A DNA stretch of 64,000 bases from Roseibium sp. (GCA_017643215.1 JAEPNV010000012.1:62001-126000); one strand, 5' to 3'; numbered from the stretch's first letter, positions 46,756 to 57,322 are shown. The notes: generated by a model from the letters alone, not told the origin. Program-made: numbers and translations.

Positions 46756-48267
46756 TCACTCCGGGCGGTGGGTTGCGACCGATCCGGGCGGCACGATGGC
46801 CCAATTGACGATGGCGGGTGGAATCTCTGCGGATGACTGATAGGGCACGGTGAATGATCCGTGCCGGGCAAGGTCCGGATACCGGCGGTTGATTACCGGA
46901 GGCGGGATCTCGCGGTCGCCACGCCAAACGATCAAGAGGCCATGATCCTGGACTTCGTTCAAATCGATCCAGGGCGACAGGACCGTGTCATGGCTGTAGA
47001 ACATCGACGGCCGGCCCGGCGCGAACACCGTGACATGCGCCGCGGTCCACATGTCGCCGGCGACAAAGCGCAGCGGCGTGCCTTGGGCGGTCTGCCACAC
47101 CTCCTCGAGCCGGATTGCGGTGGCCTTTCCGGGATAATGAATGCGTGTTTGTTTTTCCTTCCAGTGGGGCTCCAGCAGTGCCTGACCGATGATGACGGTC
47201 AGGAAAATCGCCTGAATGCTCACGGCGGCCAAAAGAGCCCGTCTTGCTGATGGCCATACAGCCGGAGTTCCCAAAAACCGGGTCGCCACAACACCGGACA
47301 GCACGAACATGGGCGTGCCCCACATGTGCTTGAACTCATTGCCTGTGACGGCAGAGATGGCCAGGACGACTGCCAGCGGCACAAACGCGAACCAGAGCAG
47401 GAACCGGTCATTTTCAAGGCTCGCCCCGGCGACCGTCTCGCAGATCGGCTCCCTGGCGCGGAGCAGTTTGAGCCCGGTGAGGCCAAGACCAACCAAAACG
47501 ACAAGAAACAGACCGGCATGATTGGCAATCTGGGCGCCGAGAAAATTGAGTGGATTGTAGAAGTGGTCAATCAATCCTTCGGGACCGCGGCTTCGGCTGG
47601 CCGCGTAGGAGAAGGTCAGGAAATCGTGGTCGATAAGCCAGAAGAGGTGCGGAAGCATGAGGATCGCACATACGGCCGCGGTGAGCCACGGTCCCGGTGT
47701 GCGCAGCCAGCGGCGTGCAGTTGGAAACAGCAGGGTGTAGAGGCCAATCGTGCCGATCAGAAGCGCGACAAAGTATTTGGTGTAAAGGCCGAAAGCCGCG
47801 AGCGCGCCCAAAAGCGCCCAATCCACCAACCGGCCAGCAGAGACCGCCCGGTGAAACATGAGGATCATTCCGGCCCAGATGGGGATTTGAAGGATGTTCG
47901 GATTGAACTCAGGGGCCGGCAACGTGAAATAGAACGTGACGCTGGTCAGCACGATGGCCCAAAAGGCCGCCCAATCCGTCTGCCCGAGGCGGCGGGCCAA
48001 AGCCCAGATGCAGGCATAGCCTGCCGCAAAACACAATGCGCTCAGCCAGTAGGCCCCGAAGACGCCGCCGCCGGTCACCCAATAGCTGAGTTCCAGAAGC
48101 CAGGCTTGCATCGGTGGATGTTTGGTGTAGCCGAGCGCCAGTTCCCGGCCCCAGGCAAATCCCTCCACGACGTCGAGTGGCGGATTGGGGAACAGGATCG
48201 ACGGCAGAAGGGCCCAGAGCGCGGAGGTCAGACCGGCATAGAGGAAGGCCGCGCGGGACGCCGTCAT
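46756..48267 (-). CDS. GT39/GT-C family glycosyltransferase
   Basis: A 503-aa multi-helix membrane glycosyltransferase of the GT39/PMT (ArnT-like) superfamily that takes sugar from an isoprenoid carrier at the periplasmic face. N-terminal DVVEGFAWGRELALGYTKHPPMQAWLL contains the acidic first periplasmic loop with the catalytic-type acid; at least ten hydrophobic segments follow. The ATG at 48267 overlaps the gtrA stop (ATGA). The frame extends further upstream but that part is antisense-like. Acceptor is unknown; context suggests O-antigen or lipid glycosylation. Confidence 0.85.
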   Translation of the reverse strand: MTASRAAFLYAGLTSALWALLPSILFPNPPLDVVEGFAWGRELALGYTKHPPMQAWLLELSYWVTGGGVFGAYWLSALCFAAGYACIWALARRLGQTDWAAFWAIVLTSVTFYFTLPAPEFNPNILQIPIWAGMILMFHRAVSAGRLVDWALLGALAAFGLYTKYFVALLIGTIGLYTLLFPTARRWLRTPGPWLTAAVCAILMLPHLFWLIDHDFLTFSYAASRSRGPEGLIDHFYNPLNFLGAQIANHAGLFLVVLVGLGLTGLKLLRAREPICETVAGASLENDRFLLWFAFVPLAVVLAISAVTGNEFKHMWGTPMFVLSGVVATRFLGTPAVWPSARRALLAAVSIQAIFLTVIIGQALLEPHWKEKQTRIHYPGKATAIRLEEVWQTAQGTPLRFVAGDMWTAAHVTVFAPGRPSMFYSHDTVLSPWIDLNEVQDHGLLIVWRGDREIPPPVINRRYPDLARHGSFTVPYQSSAEIPPAIVNWAIVPPGSVATHRPE

Positions 48268-48728
48268 TTGCGACCGGCGGGCTTGGAGTTTTTGGCCGAA
48301 AACGCCCAGAACCGGGCACCCAGGAAGCTCAGGCCCGGGACAACGGCAATGGAAAACAAAATGCCCAGGCCGTCGGGCCATGGGGTGAGGGCGAGCCAGG
48401 CGGTCAGGACGCTGGAATTCGCCAGGAAGCCGGCGAGCGCAAGGACAAAAAACCGGCGCATGCGCCGGTGCGTGGCCTCCGTGCCGCGCGACGCGCCGAA
48501 ACTCCAAATGTGATGGCCGGCGAATGAGATGCTGAACGCGCACAAGAAGCCGACAACGTTGGCCGGAAAGGCCGACAGGACGCCAAAGCTGAACAAGCCA
48601 AGCGCAACGGCGGAGTGAACCAGCGTCGCGATGACACCAACAACGGCAAACCGGCTGGCGGTCCCGGCTTCTTGCTTGATCCGGGCCTTGACCGTCGGGT
48701 GCTCATACATCCTTTTCGCCCGATCCAT
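48264..48728 (-). CDS. gtrA: GtrA-family flippase
   Basis: A 154-aa membrane protein with four helices typical of GtrA, thought to translocate undecaprenyl-phosphate-linked glucose or another sugar. Visible: FAVVGVIATLVHSAVALGLF, VVGFLCAFSISFAGHHIWSF and FVLALAGFLANSSVLTAWLA, with NVVGF and conserved GHH. It overlaps the GtrB-like stop and the GT39 start. I chose the ATG at 48728; an internal ATG at 48710 is an alternative that overlaps the GtrB-like gene stop by 8 nt. Confidence 0.85.
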   Translation of the reverse strand: MDRAKRMYEHPTVKARIKQEAGTASRFAVVGVIATLVHSAVALGLFSFGVLSAFPANVVGFLCAFSISFAGHHIWSFGASRGTEATHRRMRRFFVLALAGFLANSSVLTAWLALTPWPDGLGILFSIAVVPGLSFLGARFWAFSAKNSKPAGRK

Positions 48729-49746
48729 TTGCGAGCTCTTGTCCTTCAACGACGTCCTGGACCAGATAAATCGGCCGCTGCTTGGCTTCGTTGAACAGCC
48801 GGGCGACATATTCGCCAATCATGCCTATGGAGAGGAGCTGGACGCCCGAGAAGAACAGGACCGCGACCATGAGAGAGGCGTAGCCGGGAACGTCGCTGCC
48901 ATAAAGAAGAACCCGAATGATGAGATAAAGAGCGTAAGCAAAGCCGAGCGCGGCGACCGTTGCGCCGCCGTAAAGCCACACCCGGAGCGGCATTGTCGTA
49001 AATGCCGTCAACCCATCGATCGCAAAGTTCCAGAGCTTCCAATAGTTCCACTTGCCCGATCCTGCCCGGCGGGCCGGGCGCTCGTAAGGCAAAGCCATGG
49101 ATGGATAACCGACCCAGGCAAAAAGGCCCTTCATGAACCGGTTGCGCTCTGGCAGTTGCAAGAGACCGTCCACGACCTGGCGGTCAATGAGGCGAAAGTC
49201 CCCGGCGTTGGCAGGCATGTCGATATTCGCGAGCCCATTGAACAACCGGTAGAACATGCCGGCGGTCGACCGTTTCATGAACGTGTCCGATGACCGGTCA
49301 ACCCGGACGCCATAAACCACATCGTACCCGGCCCGCCATCCGTCGATCATCTGGTGAATGAGGTCCGGCGGATCCTGCAGGTCGGCGTCTAGGATGACGG
49401 CGATGTCTCCTTTGACATGCGAAAGCCCGGCGGACAGAGCCGCTTCCTTGCCAAAGTTGCGCGACAGCCCGACAAGGCGACCTGGGATGTCCGCCGATAG
49501 GCGTTCGGCGAGCAGTTCAGCGGTGCGGTCGCGGCTGCCATCATCGACAAACACGAACTCGAAGGCCGAAATCTCCCCAGACGTGACCGCGGCGTCGAGA
49601 ACCGCGCGGGTCTCGGACAGGAAAATGTCGATGACATCTTCTTCATTGTAGACCGGGACAATAACGCTCAAAAGAGGCGTGGCCACCCTGCTTTCGGTCC
49701 GTCTTTTCCGGTAAAAATTCTCAGGATCCGCCATCGTTCCGTCCAT
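48703..49746 (-). CDS. gtrB: GtrB-like polyprenyl-phosphate glycosyltransferase (GT2)
   Basis: A 347-aa dolichyl-phosphate mannose synthase-like enzyme that loads a sugar on undecaprenyl phosphate. The GT2 core has LSVIVPVYNEEDVIDIFL, FVDDGSRDRTAELLAE, GLSRNFGKEAALSAGL and ILDADLQDPPDLI (the metal-binding DAD), then GDFRLIDRQVVDGLL and RYERPARRAGSGKWNYWKL-type elements. Two C-terminal helices anchor it (VAALGFAYALYLIIRVLL; SLMVAVLFFSGVQLLSIGMIG). It heads the leftward trio with GtrA and the GT39 enzyme. Confidence 0.9.
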   Translation of the reverse strand: MDGTMADPENFYRKRRTESRVATPLLSVIVPVYNEEDVIDIFLSETRAVLDAAVTSGEISAFEFVFVDDGSRDRTAELLAERLSADIPGRLVGLSRNFGKEAALSAGLSHVKGDIAVILDADLQDPPDLIHQMIDGWRAGYDVVYGVRVDRSSDTFMKRSTAGMFYRLFNGLANIDMPANAGDFRLIDRQVVDGLLQLPERNRFMKGLFAWVGYPSMALPYERPARRAGSGKWNYWKLWNFAIDGLTAFTTMPLRVWLYGGATVAALGFAYALYLIIRVLLYGSDVPGYASLMVAVLFFSGVQLLSIGMIGEYVARLFNEAKQRPIYLVQDVVEGQELANGSGEKDV

Positions 49747-49857
49747 GCCTGACCGGCCTGCCCCGTCTCTAAGGGGTTCTTGACGAACAGGCCAGAGGCA
49801 ATTCGGAAGATTTGCGGGGCATGTGCATATCGCCCATGCCAGACCGCCCGGCCGCCC

Positions 49858-51636
49858 TTAACCCGTCGGCGTCGCAGAAAGGTCTTTGCTCCGCGAAGCG
49901 GCCACAATGGCTTTTTGCCGTTTGGCCTTGTCGACCGCTGCGCGGGCAGCGGCATTGAGGTCGAACATCTCCAGATCATCCTGTTCGTCCGCGGCCGGCT
50001 GAATTGCAAGGTCCATATAGTGTTTGTTGCGCGGGTCCTTTTGTATCCGCATGCGCATGCGATGCAGCTTTAAGGCGTACAGCCCGAACCGTACATATTT
50101 GACAAGGCTTTCCGCCGCGAAAGCAGGGTAAAACAGGACGGTCGGCCAGCGCCGGTATCCTCGCCGCCGCTCCTTCGGGTTCTTCAGCCGGAAATAGCCG
50201 CATTGCTGCGGGTGAACGCCTTCAAAACGCATGGCGCCGTAGATTTGCAGGCAAAGCCGCCAAATCCGGACCGGCTTGATGCCATACGCCATATTCCGCC
50301 GCATCAAGGTCTCGACATGGGCGTCGGTATAATACCAGTTCCAGATATCGTGATAGGTCTTTTGCCAGATCTCCGGGCTCATGAGCGGGTGCGCACAAGT
50401 CGTATGCTCGAGATCGTAGCGGTTCAAATCCGGGTCGAGCCACGTTCCGTTCTCGAACAGCACCTTGTGGTCTTCCGATCCCGGCAGCGGGGTCAGCATG
50501 GTGAATTCGAGAACATCCACCGGCAATTCGCGCTGGATGAGTTCCACATCGCGTCGAATGGTTTGGGGCGTGTCTTTCGGCAGGCCCATGATGAAGCCCG
50601 CATAGGTCATGACGCCGTGTTCCTTCCACATCTGGAACATCCGGCGGTACTCCGTGATGCGGTTCTGGCCCTTTTTCATATGGGCGAGGTTTTCAGGATT
50701 GATGCTCTCCAAGCCGATGAAAACATTGGTGCATCCGGCCCGTGCCGCCTTGGAGATAAAGTTCGGCAGGCGGTGGGCAAGGGTGTCGACCTGAATCAGA
50801 AAACGGATCGTGATGCCGTCTTTTTCCTTCAGCTCAATGATCCGGTCGAAAATGGCTTCCCAGTTCTTGTTGCGGGCGAAGTTGTCGTCCGTGATGAAAA
50901 AGGCATTGATGTTCTGGGCATAGTTGGCCCGGATCAGCTTCTCGATATCGTCCGCATCGCGCCAACGGGATTTGCGCCCTTGCACGTTGATGATGGTGCA
51001 AAAGGAGCACTGAAACGGACACCCGCGCCCGGCATCGAAGGACGAGATCTTGCCGTCGTATTTTTTCACCAACCGTTCGGGCAATAGCGGCGGGATCTGG
51101 TTTTGGAGCCCTGGAAGGTCGTTCATCTTGTTGTAGATCGGCCGCAGAGTGCCGACCGCTGCGTCCTGCAGGAATTCGTCGAACGCCTCCTCGACTTCGC
51201 CGGCGTAGAGCGTGATGCCAAGATCAAGCGCGTCCTGGAGGTTCCCGGGCAATTCCTTCAACATCGACAGGCATCCGGAGACATGGAATCCGCCGATGGC
51301 GACCGGAACGTCCGCTGCCCGCAAGCGGCGCGCGATGTCCATGGCCCGTGGAAACTGGTTGGACTGGACGCCGACCAAGCACACCAAACCCTGGTTGTTG
51401 TTCGAACGAATTCTGGCAACGATCTGGTCGATGGGCACCGTCATCGTCATTTCGTCATAGGCGTTCACCATAATTTCCGTGTCTTCGCCAAGGACGCGCC
51501 GAGCGGCGCAATCCTGTGCGATAGCGTAAAGGCAGGCCATCGAGTTTGATGGGATCCACGCTTTCCACCACTGCAGGACGTAGCCTTGATCGTCGTAGTG
51601 GGACGGTTTGACAATTTCGATAAAAAACGAACCCAT
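49858..51636 (-). CDS. B12-binding-domain radical SAM protein
   Basis: A 592-aa enzyme. The N-terminal 180 residues form a cobalamin-binding-like Rossmann domain (VCLVGVQSNQFPRAMDIARRL, VAIGGFHVSG) and the radical SAM core follows with the cluster motif CPFQCSFC (CX3CX2C). Blocks FFITDDNFARN and NVFIGLESINPENL are typical of this group. A basic C-terminal tail of about 150 residues lacks a known domain. Related enzymes methylate or rearrange lipids and natural products. The closest function here is unknown. It starts at the ATG 51636 with AAGGGG upstream. Confidence 0.85.
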   Translation of the reverse strand: MGSFFIEIVKPSHYDDQGYVLQWWKAWIPSNSMACLYAIAQDCAARRVLGEDTEIMVNAYDEMTMTVPIDQIVARIRSNNNQGLVCLVGVQSNQFPRAMDIARRLRAADVPVAIGGFHVSGCLSMLKELPGNLQDALDLGITLYAGEVEEAFDEFLQDAAVGTLRPIYNKMNDLPGLQNQIPPLLPERLVKKYDGKISSFDAGRGCPFQCSFCTIINVQGRKSRWRDADDIEKLIRANYAQNINAFFITDDNFARNKNWEAIFDRIIELKEKDGITIRFLIQVDTLAHRLPNFISKAARAGCTNVFIGLESINPENLAHMKKGQNRITEYRRMFQMWKEHGVMTYAGFIMGLPKDTPQTIRRDVELIQRELPVDVLEFTMLTPLPGSEDHKVLFENGTWLDPDLNRYDLEHTTCAHPLMSPEIWQKTYHDIWNWYYTDAHVETLMRRNMAYGIKPVRIWRLCLQIYGAMRFEGVHPQQCGYFRLKNPKERRRGYRRWPTVLFYPAFAAESLVKYVRFGLYALKLHRMRMRIQKDPRNKHYMDLAIQPAADEQDDLEMFDLNAAARAAVDKAKRQKAIVAASRSKDLSATPTG

Positions 51637-51855
51637 GCGAGTGCCCCTTCCGCGAAAGCGAAACCGGCCGGTTCATCACGTCGGCGTGGATTTTTTGGTT
51701 TCTTTGTTCCGCCGCCCAGAGCCAGGTTCCGCTCATTTTTTCGGCCCATTCAGCGTAGGTCCGGGATGCGGCGAACTCAAGGATTTGTATGCGCCTGGCG
51801 CGTAATTTTGCGGCACGTTTTGGGGCAGGGGCAATCACGTTCGCGCGCCCAACAC

Positions 51856-51881
51856 AAAACGGCGCCCCCAAGGGAGGCGCC
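51856..51881 (-). terminator. Rho-independent terminator of secA
   Basis: GGCGCC (51861-51866) pairs with GGCGCC (51876-51881), with two extra inner pairs around AAG. On the minus strand it is followed by GTTTTGTGTTG. It lies 28 nt past the secA stop. The remaining gap to the radical SAM start (51637-51855) shows nothing else convincing. Confidence 0.65.
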
Positions 51882-51908
51882 GCCGGGAAAAGGGCCAAGA
51901 TGGGCCGC

Positions 51909-54686
51909 TCAGACAAGAGCGCCGTGGCAGTGTTTGAATTTCTTGCCCGATCCACATGGGCAGGTTTCGTTGCGGCCCACCTTGCCCCACGTTGACGGTC
52001 TGTTTGGATCGCGCGCGCCAGATGCCGGGATTCGCGCGTCGGCGCGCGCCATCTCGTCTTCACCTGTGAGCGGATCGATGTGGCTTGCGTGCATTTCTGG
52101 AAGCGGTTCGGGGGTCGCGAACGGCGACGGTTGTTCCTGAACCAGTTCCACCCGCAAGAGCTGCGCCGTCGTGACTTGGCGCAACTGGGCAAGCATCGCC
52201 TCGAACAGGGTGAACGACTCCGTCTTGTACTCCTGGAGCGGATCGCGTTGGCCATAGCCGCGGAAGCCGACGACCGACCGAAGATGATCCAGATTGGACA
52301 GGTGTTCACGCCAAAGCGAATCCAGCGTTTGAAGAAGGATCGCCTTTTCCACCTGACGCATGATCGTCGGCGTGTATCTTGCGACCTTTTGCGCCATCGC
52401 CTCGTCAACCGCTCGTTTCAAGCGGTCCGTGACTTCTTCCTCGGCAATACCTTCCTCATTCGCCCAGTCTTTCACCGGCAAATCCATGTTGAGGATGTTG
52501 CGGACCTCTTCTTGCAGTCCTTCTGTGTCCCACTGCTCGGGATAGGCGCGTTCGGGAATGTGCCGGCCGACGAGATCGTCGATCACGTCGTGGCGCATGT
52601 CGGCGACGGTTTCCTGAAGGTTCTCGCCGTCCATCAGTTCGATACGTTGTTCGAAGACCACCCGGCGCTGGTCGTTCATGACGTTGTCGAACTTCAACAG
52701 GTTCTTGCGGATATCGAAGTTGCGGGCTTCAACCTTTTGCTGGGCCTTTTCCAAAGCCCGGTTGATCCACGGGTGCGTGATCGCCTCGCCTTCTTCAAGC
52801 CCCAGTTTTTGCAGCATGGAATCCATGCGGTCAGAGCCGAAAATCCGCATCAGGTCGTCTTGGAGCGACAGGAAGAAGATCGACCGGCCGGGATCACCCT
52901 GGCGTCCAGAGCGGCCGCGCAGCTGGTTGTCAATCCGGCGGCTCTCGTGCCGCTCGGTGCCGATCACGAACAGGCCGCCGGCCGCCAGCGCCTTCTGCTT
53001 CAGTTCCTCAACTTCCGCCTTGATGGCCGCTTCCTTCGCGTCGCGTTCTGGACCTTCCGGCATATCGCCGAGCTCGGTCGCGATCCGGATTTCCGGATTG
53101 CCGCCGAGCTGAATGTCCGTGCCGCGGCCGGCCATGTTCGTCGCGATGGTCACTGCGCCCGGCAAGCCGGCTTCGGCGATGATCATGGCTTCCTGCTCGT
53201 GGTAACGGGCATTCAGAACCGCGAACACCTTGGATTTGGAGGGTTCTTTCTTCTGAGCGTCGGCGAATCCTATCGGATCGGCCACATCGACTTGCTTGTA
53301 ACCGTATTTCTTGAGGCGATCGGCAAGATACTCGGATTTTTCAATGGAGGTCGTGCCGACCAGAACCGGCTGGCCCCGTTCCTTGCAATCGTCGATCAGC
53401 TTGACGATGGCAGTGAATTTTTCTTCGAACGTGCGATAGACTTCGTCATCGTCATCGATCCTGGCCACGGGTAGATTGGTCGGGATCTCGACCACTTCCA
53501 AACCGTAAATATCGCCAAACTCTTCGGCTTCGGTGGAGGCCGTACCGGTCATGCCGGCCAGCTTGTCGTACATCCGGAAGTAGTTCTGAAAGGTGATCGA
53601 CGCCAGTGTCTGGTTTTCGGGTTGAATGGCAACGTGTTCGCGGGCTTCAAGGGCCTGGTGGAGACCTTCGGAAAACCGGCGGCCGGGCATCATGCGGCCG
53701 GTGAACTCGTCGATGATCACGACTTCACCGTTGCGTACGATATAGTCCTTGTCGCGCTGGAACAATTTGTGCGCCTTGAGCGCCTGCTGCAGATGGTGCA
53801 CGACAGACACGTTCTCGACATCGTAAAGCGAGTCGCCCTTCAAAAGACCGGCTTCGCGCAACAAGTCTTCAAGCTTTTCGTTACCAGCTTCTGTAAACGT
53901 CGCCGAGCGCTGCTTTTCGTCCAGCTCGTAGTCGTCTTCGACCAGGTTGGGGATGAAAGCGTCAACCGTGTTGTAGAATTCCGAACGGTCCTCCAACGGA
54001 CCGGAGATGATGAGCGGGGTCCGCGCTTCGTCAATCAGGATGGAATCGACCTCGTCGACGATCGCAAAGGCATGGTCACGCTGCACCATGGACGCCCGGT
54101 CATGCTTCATGTTGTCGCGCAGATAGTCGAACCCAAACTCGTTGTTGGTCCCATAGGTGACATCTGCTTCATAGGCGGCGCGGCGCTCTTCGTCCGAAAG
54201 ACCGTGGACGATGCAGCCCACGCTCAGGCCAAGGAAACGATAGACTTGACCCATCCACTCGCTGTCGCGTTTGGCCAAATAGTCGTTGACCGTAACGACA
54301 TGGACCCCGCGGCCAGTCAGGGCGTTCAGATAGACCGGAGCCGTGGCGACCAGGGTTTTGCCTTCCCCGGTTCGCATCTCCGAGATCTTGCCGGAGTTCA
54401 GGACCATGCCGCCGATCAGCTGTACGTCATAGTGGCGCTGGCCAAGCGCCCTGCGTGCAGCTTCGCGAACAGTCGCAAAGGCCGGGACCAGGAGGTCGTC
54501 AAGCGACGCGCCGTTTTCCAGTTGCGCGCGGAACTCGTCCGTGCGGCCGCGAAGATCCTCGTCGGACAGGGTTTCAAGGTCGCTCTCAAGCGCGTTTATT
54601 TGGTTGACCTTCGAGCGGAAGGATTTCACCTTACGGTCGTTTGATGACCCGAATATCTTACGTGCTAAAGCGCCAAGGCCAGCCAT
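51909..54686 (-). CDS. secA: Preprotein translocase ATPase SecA
   Basis: The motor of the Sec export pathway, pushing unfolded preproteins through SecYEG. The 925-aa protein has [20 protein letters not shown] (Walker A region), [19 protein letters not shown] (DEAD-type Walker B), [14 protein letters not shown] and [11 protein letters not shown] of the second ATPase domain, and the C-terminal zinc site [15 protein letters not shown] chose the ATG at 54686, the family start [14 protein letters not shown]; the frame opens a few codons earlier at 54740. Divergent from the ppi gene, the usual alphaproteobacterial arrangement. Confidence 0.98.
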   Translation of the reverse strand: MAGLGALARKIFGSSNDRKVKSFRSKVNQINALESDLETLSDEDLRGRTDEFRAQLENGASLDDLLVPAFATVREAARRALGQRHYDVQLIGGMVLNSGKISEMRTGEGKTLVATAPVYLNALTGRGVHVVTVNDYLAKRDSEWMGQVYRFLGLSVGCIVHGLSDEERRAAYEADVTYGTNNEFGFDYLRDNMKHDRASMVQRDHAFAIVDEVDSILIDEARTPLIISGPLEDRSEFYNTVDAFIPNLVEDDYELDEKQRSATFTEAGNEKLEDLLREAGLLKGDSLYDVENVSVVHHLQQALKAHKLFQRDKDYIVRNGEVVIIDEFTGRMMPGRRFSEGLHQALEAREHVAIQPENQTLASITFQNYFRMYDKLAGMTGTASTEAEEFGDIYGLEVVEIPTNLPVARIDDDDEVYRTFEEKFTAIVKLIDDCKERGQPVLVGTTSIEKSEYLADRLKKYGYKQVDVADPIGFADAQKKEPSKSKVFAVLNARYHEQEAMIIAEAGLPGAVTIATNMAGRGTDIQLGGNPEIRIATELGDMPEGPERDAKEAAIKAEVEELKQKALAAGGLFVIGTERHESRRIDNQLRGRSGRQGDPGRSIFFLSLQDDLMRIFGSDRMDSMLQKLGLEEGEAITHPWINRALEKAQQKVEARNFDIRKNLLKFDNVMNDQRRVVFEQRIELMDGENLQETVADMRHDVIDDLVGRHIPERAYPEQWDTEGLQEEVRNILNMDLPVKDWANEEGIAEEEVTDRLKRAVDEAMAQKVARYTPTIMRQVEKAILLQTLDSLWREHLSNLDHLRSVVGFRGYGQRDPLQEYKTESFTLFEAMLAQLRQVTTAQLLRVELVQEQPSPFATPEPLPEMHASHIDPLTGEDEMARADARIPASGARDPNRPSTWGKVGRNETCPCGSGKKFKHCHGALV

Positions 54687-54860
54687 GTGGCGGTCCTTCC
54701 TTATCGGGCGGTGCTGCCAGCGTGTCGCGCACCCGCCCATGAAATCGTCTCAATTGCTGTCCACGGTTCGCGTTCGCCAGTTGTAGGCAGACGGAAAAGC
54801 GCCGCGGCGGTGCATGACACCCCGCACGGCGCGGACGCTCGACAGATAAGAGGGGGCCGT

Positions 54861-54956
54861 ATGCTTGTCAACGCCGCTGCTTTGCGCAAAGGTGCCGCGC
54901 CTTTGGATCCGGAGGTCCGGGCACTGAAACCGTTTCAAGTCATAAAGGACAATTGA
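54861..54956 (+). CDS. Possible 31-aa upstream ORF or leader peptide
   Basis: ATG at 54861 has a strong GAGGGGG 4 nt upstream. The frame runs 31 codons and its TGA overlaps the downstream ppi ATG in a TGATG junction (54954-54958). Such an arrangement allows translational coupling. The peptide (MLVNAAALRKGAAPLDPEVR at its start) has no recognisable domain. Evidence is only the ribosome binding site and overlap. Confidence 0.4.
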   Translation: MLVNAAALRKGAAPLDPEVRALKPFQVIKDN

Positions 54957-55822
54957 TGTTCCGTTCGTTGATCGGCCGCCCCATGCGGTCACTCATGGTC
55001 CCCAGCCTGGCGCTCGCTTTGGGCGTGTCGGGGCTTTCAGCGGCTGAGCCGGGGGACGTCGTTGCAAAAGTGGGCGAGGCCGAGATTACGGAAGCCGATA
55101 TCGCCTTCGCCGCTCAGGATCTGGGCCAGGAATTGCAACGCTTCCCGCCCGCGCAATGGCGCGCCATTTTGTTGGACGTTCTCATCGATATGAAGGTTTT
55201 GGCCGAAGCGGCCCGTGAGGCTGAGATCGACAAGGATGCGGATTTTCAGAAACAGATCGACTTTTTGACGTTGCGGGCTCTCCGGAACGCCTACATCGCA
55301 CAAAAGATCGAGGGCGCCGTTTCCGAGGAAGACGTTCAGGGCGCTTATGATGCCGAATACGCGGACTATGAGGGTGAAGAAGAGATCAGCGCCCGGCACA
55401 TCCTTGTCGAGGACAAAACCACGGCCGACGAAATCATTGTATCGCTTCAAGACGGCGCTGATTTCGCCGACCTGGCGCGGGAAAAATCAACCGGCCCATC
55501 CGGTCCAAATGGCGGCGATCTTGGCTACTTCACCCGCGGCCAGATGGTGAAACCCTTCGAAGAAGCCGTGTTTGCCCTCGACACAGGGGCGTTTACGGAC
55601 GAGCCGGTCGAAACACAATTCGGCTGGCACATCATCAAGCTCGAGGACCGGCGGAACCAACCCAAACCGCCCCTTGAAGACGTGGCGAACGGGCTCCGCC
55701 AGCAACTGGTCCGGGACCGATATGCGGGGGTCATGGAGGATCTGAAGGCAGATATCGCGGTCGAGATCCTGGATGAAGACCTGAAGGCGACGCGCGAGGA
55801 GGCGGGCGCCGGCAACAACTAG
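54956..55822 (+). CDS. Peptidyl-prolyl cis-trans isomerase, parvulin type
   Basis: A 288-aa exported foldase. The signal peptide is about residues 1-27 (LALALGVSGLSAAEPGD). A SurA-like N-terminal chaperone segment (30-130) precedes a single PpiC rotamase domain (about 143-240) with SARHILVEDKTTADEI, ADFADLAREKSTGPSGPNGGDLGYFTRGQM and FGWHIIKLEDRR. It helps outer-membrane protein folding in the periplasm. AAGGA stands 6 nt before the ATG. It is divergent from secA and followed by a strong terminator. A possible 31-codon ORF overlaps its start. Confidence 0.92.
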   Translation: MFRSLIGRPMRSLMVPSLALALGVSGLSAAEPGDVVAKVGEAEITEADIAFAAQDLGQELQRFPPAQWRAILLDVLIDMKVLAEAAREAEIDKDADFQKQIDFLTLRALRNAYIAQKIEGAVSEEDVQGAYDAEYADYEGEEEISARHILVEDKTTADEIIVSLQDGADFADLAREKSTGPSGPNGGDLGYFTRGQMVKPFEEAVFALDTGAFTDEPVETQFGWHIIKLEDRRNQPKPPLEDVANGLRQQLVRDRYAGVMEDLKADIAVEILDEDLKATREEAGAGNN

Positions 55823-55848
55823 CAATGCGACGGTGTGTGGCAATCGCG

Positions 55849-55877
55849 CCCGGCCGTTCTCCCGGCCGGGTGTTTTT
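55849..55877 (+). terminator. Rho-independent terminator after ppi
   Basis: CCCGGCCG (55849-55856) pairs perfectly with CGGCCGGG (55863-55870) around a 6-nt loop, followed by TGTTTTT. It is 26 nt past the ppi stop, so argJ (55984) must have its own promoter. Confidence 0.85.
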
Positions 55878-55983
55878 ATGCCGAAGCGGCGCCGAGCCCT
55901 CGGGGTAGGCCGGCCCCAGGGCTTGCGAATTTGCCGCGGTTGAGGCAAGGCTCCGCCATTCTGTCTTCTGGGAACTTCTGAAC

Positions 55984-57222
55984 ATGTCCGATTCTGTCTC
56001 GCCGCTTGCGCCGAAGTCCTATCCGACTGTCCCGGCGATGGACGGTGTGCGGTTTGCAACGGCTGAGGCCGGGATCAAGTACAAGGGCCGCACCGATGTG
56101 CTGCTTGTGAGCCTTCCAGAGGACACCGCCGTCGCGGGCGTCTTCACGAAATCAAAATGTGCCTCGGCCCCGGTGGACTGGTGCAAGGCGATCTTGCCAC
56201 ACGGTACTGCGCGTGCGCTTTTGGTGAATTCGGGCAACGCCAATGCGTTCACCGGAAAAAAAGGACATGAAGCGGCCGGGTTGTCGGCACAGATTGTTGC
56301 GAATGTCCTTGGCTGCCGCCCGGAGGATGTTTTTCTGGCGTCGACCGGTGTCATCGGTGAACCGCTCGACGCCGGCAAATTTGTGGGCGTCATCGATCAG
56401 ATCGCCGGCACAGCAGATGCGTCCTGGCTGGACGCGGCCGCGGCCATCATGACCACCGACACCTATCCCAAGCTCAGCACGGCCAAGGCGGAGCTTGGCG
56501 GGGTCGAGGTTTCCATCAGCGGGATTGCCAAGGGCGCGGGAATGATCGCCCCCGACATGGCGACCATGTTGTCTTTCGTGTTCACGGATGCGTTGGTCGC
56601 GCCGGACGTGTTGCAGACCATGCTTTCGGTAGAAACACAAGACAGTTTCAACGCGGTTACCGTCGACAGCGATACATCCACCTCCGATACGGTATTGGTG
56701 TTTGCCACCGGTTCGGCGGCGGGCCGAGGACAAACGTCAATCGACACCATGGACGATCCGCGCGCTGCGGCTTTTCAGGCCGCGCTCAGAACCGTCATGC
56801 AAGACCTTGCGCGGCAAATCGTCCGTGATGGTGAGGGCGCGCGCAAGTTCGTGGAAATCCAGGTTGAAGACGCGGAAAGTGATGTTTCTGCGAAGACAAT
56901 TGCTCTGTCGATCGCAAACTCGCCCCTGTTCAAGACGGCAATCGCCGGTGAAGACGCAAATTGGGGGCGGGTCGTGATGGCTGTCGGAAAGGCTGGTGAA
57001 CCTGCCGACCGTGACCGCCTGTCGATCTGGTTCGGGGACATTCGCGTTGCTTTGGACGGGGAACGCGATCCCGGGTATTCGGAGGAGGCCGCAGCGGCGG
57101 TCATGAAAAACGATCAGATAACGGTGCGGGTCAATCTCGGCATCGGAACAGGAAAAGCCCGTGTTTGGACGTGCGACCTGACAAAGGAGTATGTCGCGAT
57201 CAACGGAGATTACCGGAGCTGA
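55984..57222 (+). CDS. argJ: Glutamate N-acetyltransferase / amino-acid acetyltransferase
   Basis: A 412-aa self-cleaving bifunctional enzyme of arginine biosynthesis; it recycles the acetyl group from N-acetylornithine to glutamate. The self-cleavage threonine is T194 in [16 protein letters not shown], splitting the chain into alpha and beta. Other blocks: [29 protein letters not shown] and [14 protein letters not shown]. It is the typical gene after ppi in this lineage. Confidence 0.97.
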   Translation: MSDSVSPLAPKSYPTVPAMDGVRFATAEAGIKYKGRTDVLLVSLPEDTAVAGVFTKSKCASAPVDWCKAILPHGTARALLVNSGNANAFTGKKGHEAAGLSAQIVANVLGCRPEDVFLASTGVIGEPLDAGKFVGVIDQIAGTADASWLDAAAAIMTTDTYPKLSTAKAELGGVEVSISGIAKGAGMIAPDMATMLSFVFTDALVAPDVLQTMLSVETQDSFNAVTVDSDTSTSDTVLVFATGSAAGRGQTSIDTMDDPRAAAFQAALRTVMQDLARQIVRDGEGARKFVEIQVEDAESDVSAKTIALSIANSPLFKTAIAGEDANWGRVVMAVGKAGEPADRDRLSIWFGDIRVALDGERDPGYSEEAAAAVMKNDQITVRVNLGIGTGKARVWTCDLTKEYVAINGDYRS

Positions 57223-57322
57223 TTTGCCCACCGTTCCACGGTGATCGCGCTGGGCTATCATGTCTTCGACGCGCGGGAGCGGCTGCACCATTCATCAAAC
57301 ATATCGGGATGGGATCGATCCT

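Noticed and set aside
52080-53474. 464-codon plus-strand frame
   Set aside because: Antisense to secA; no start signal or domain.
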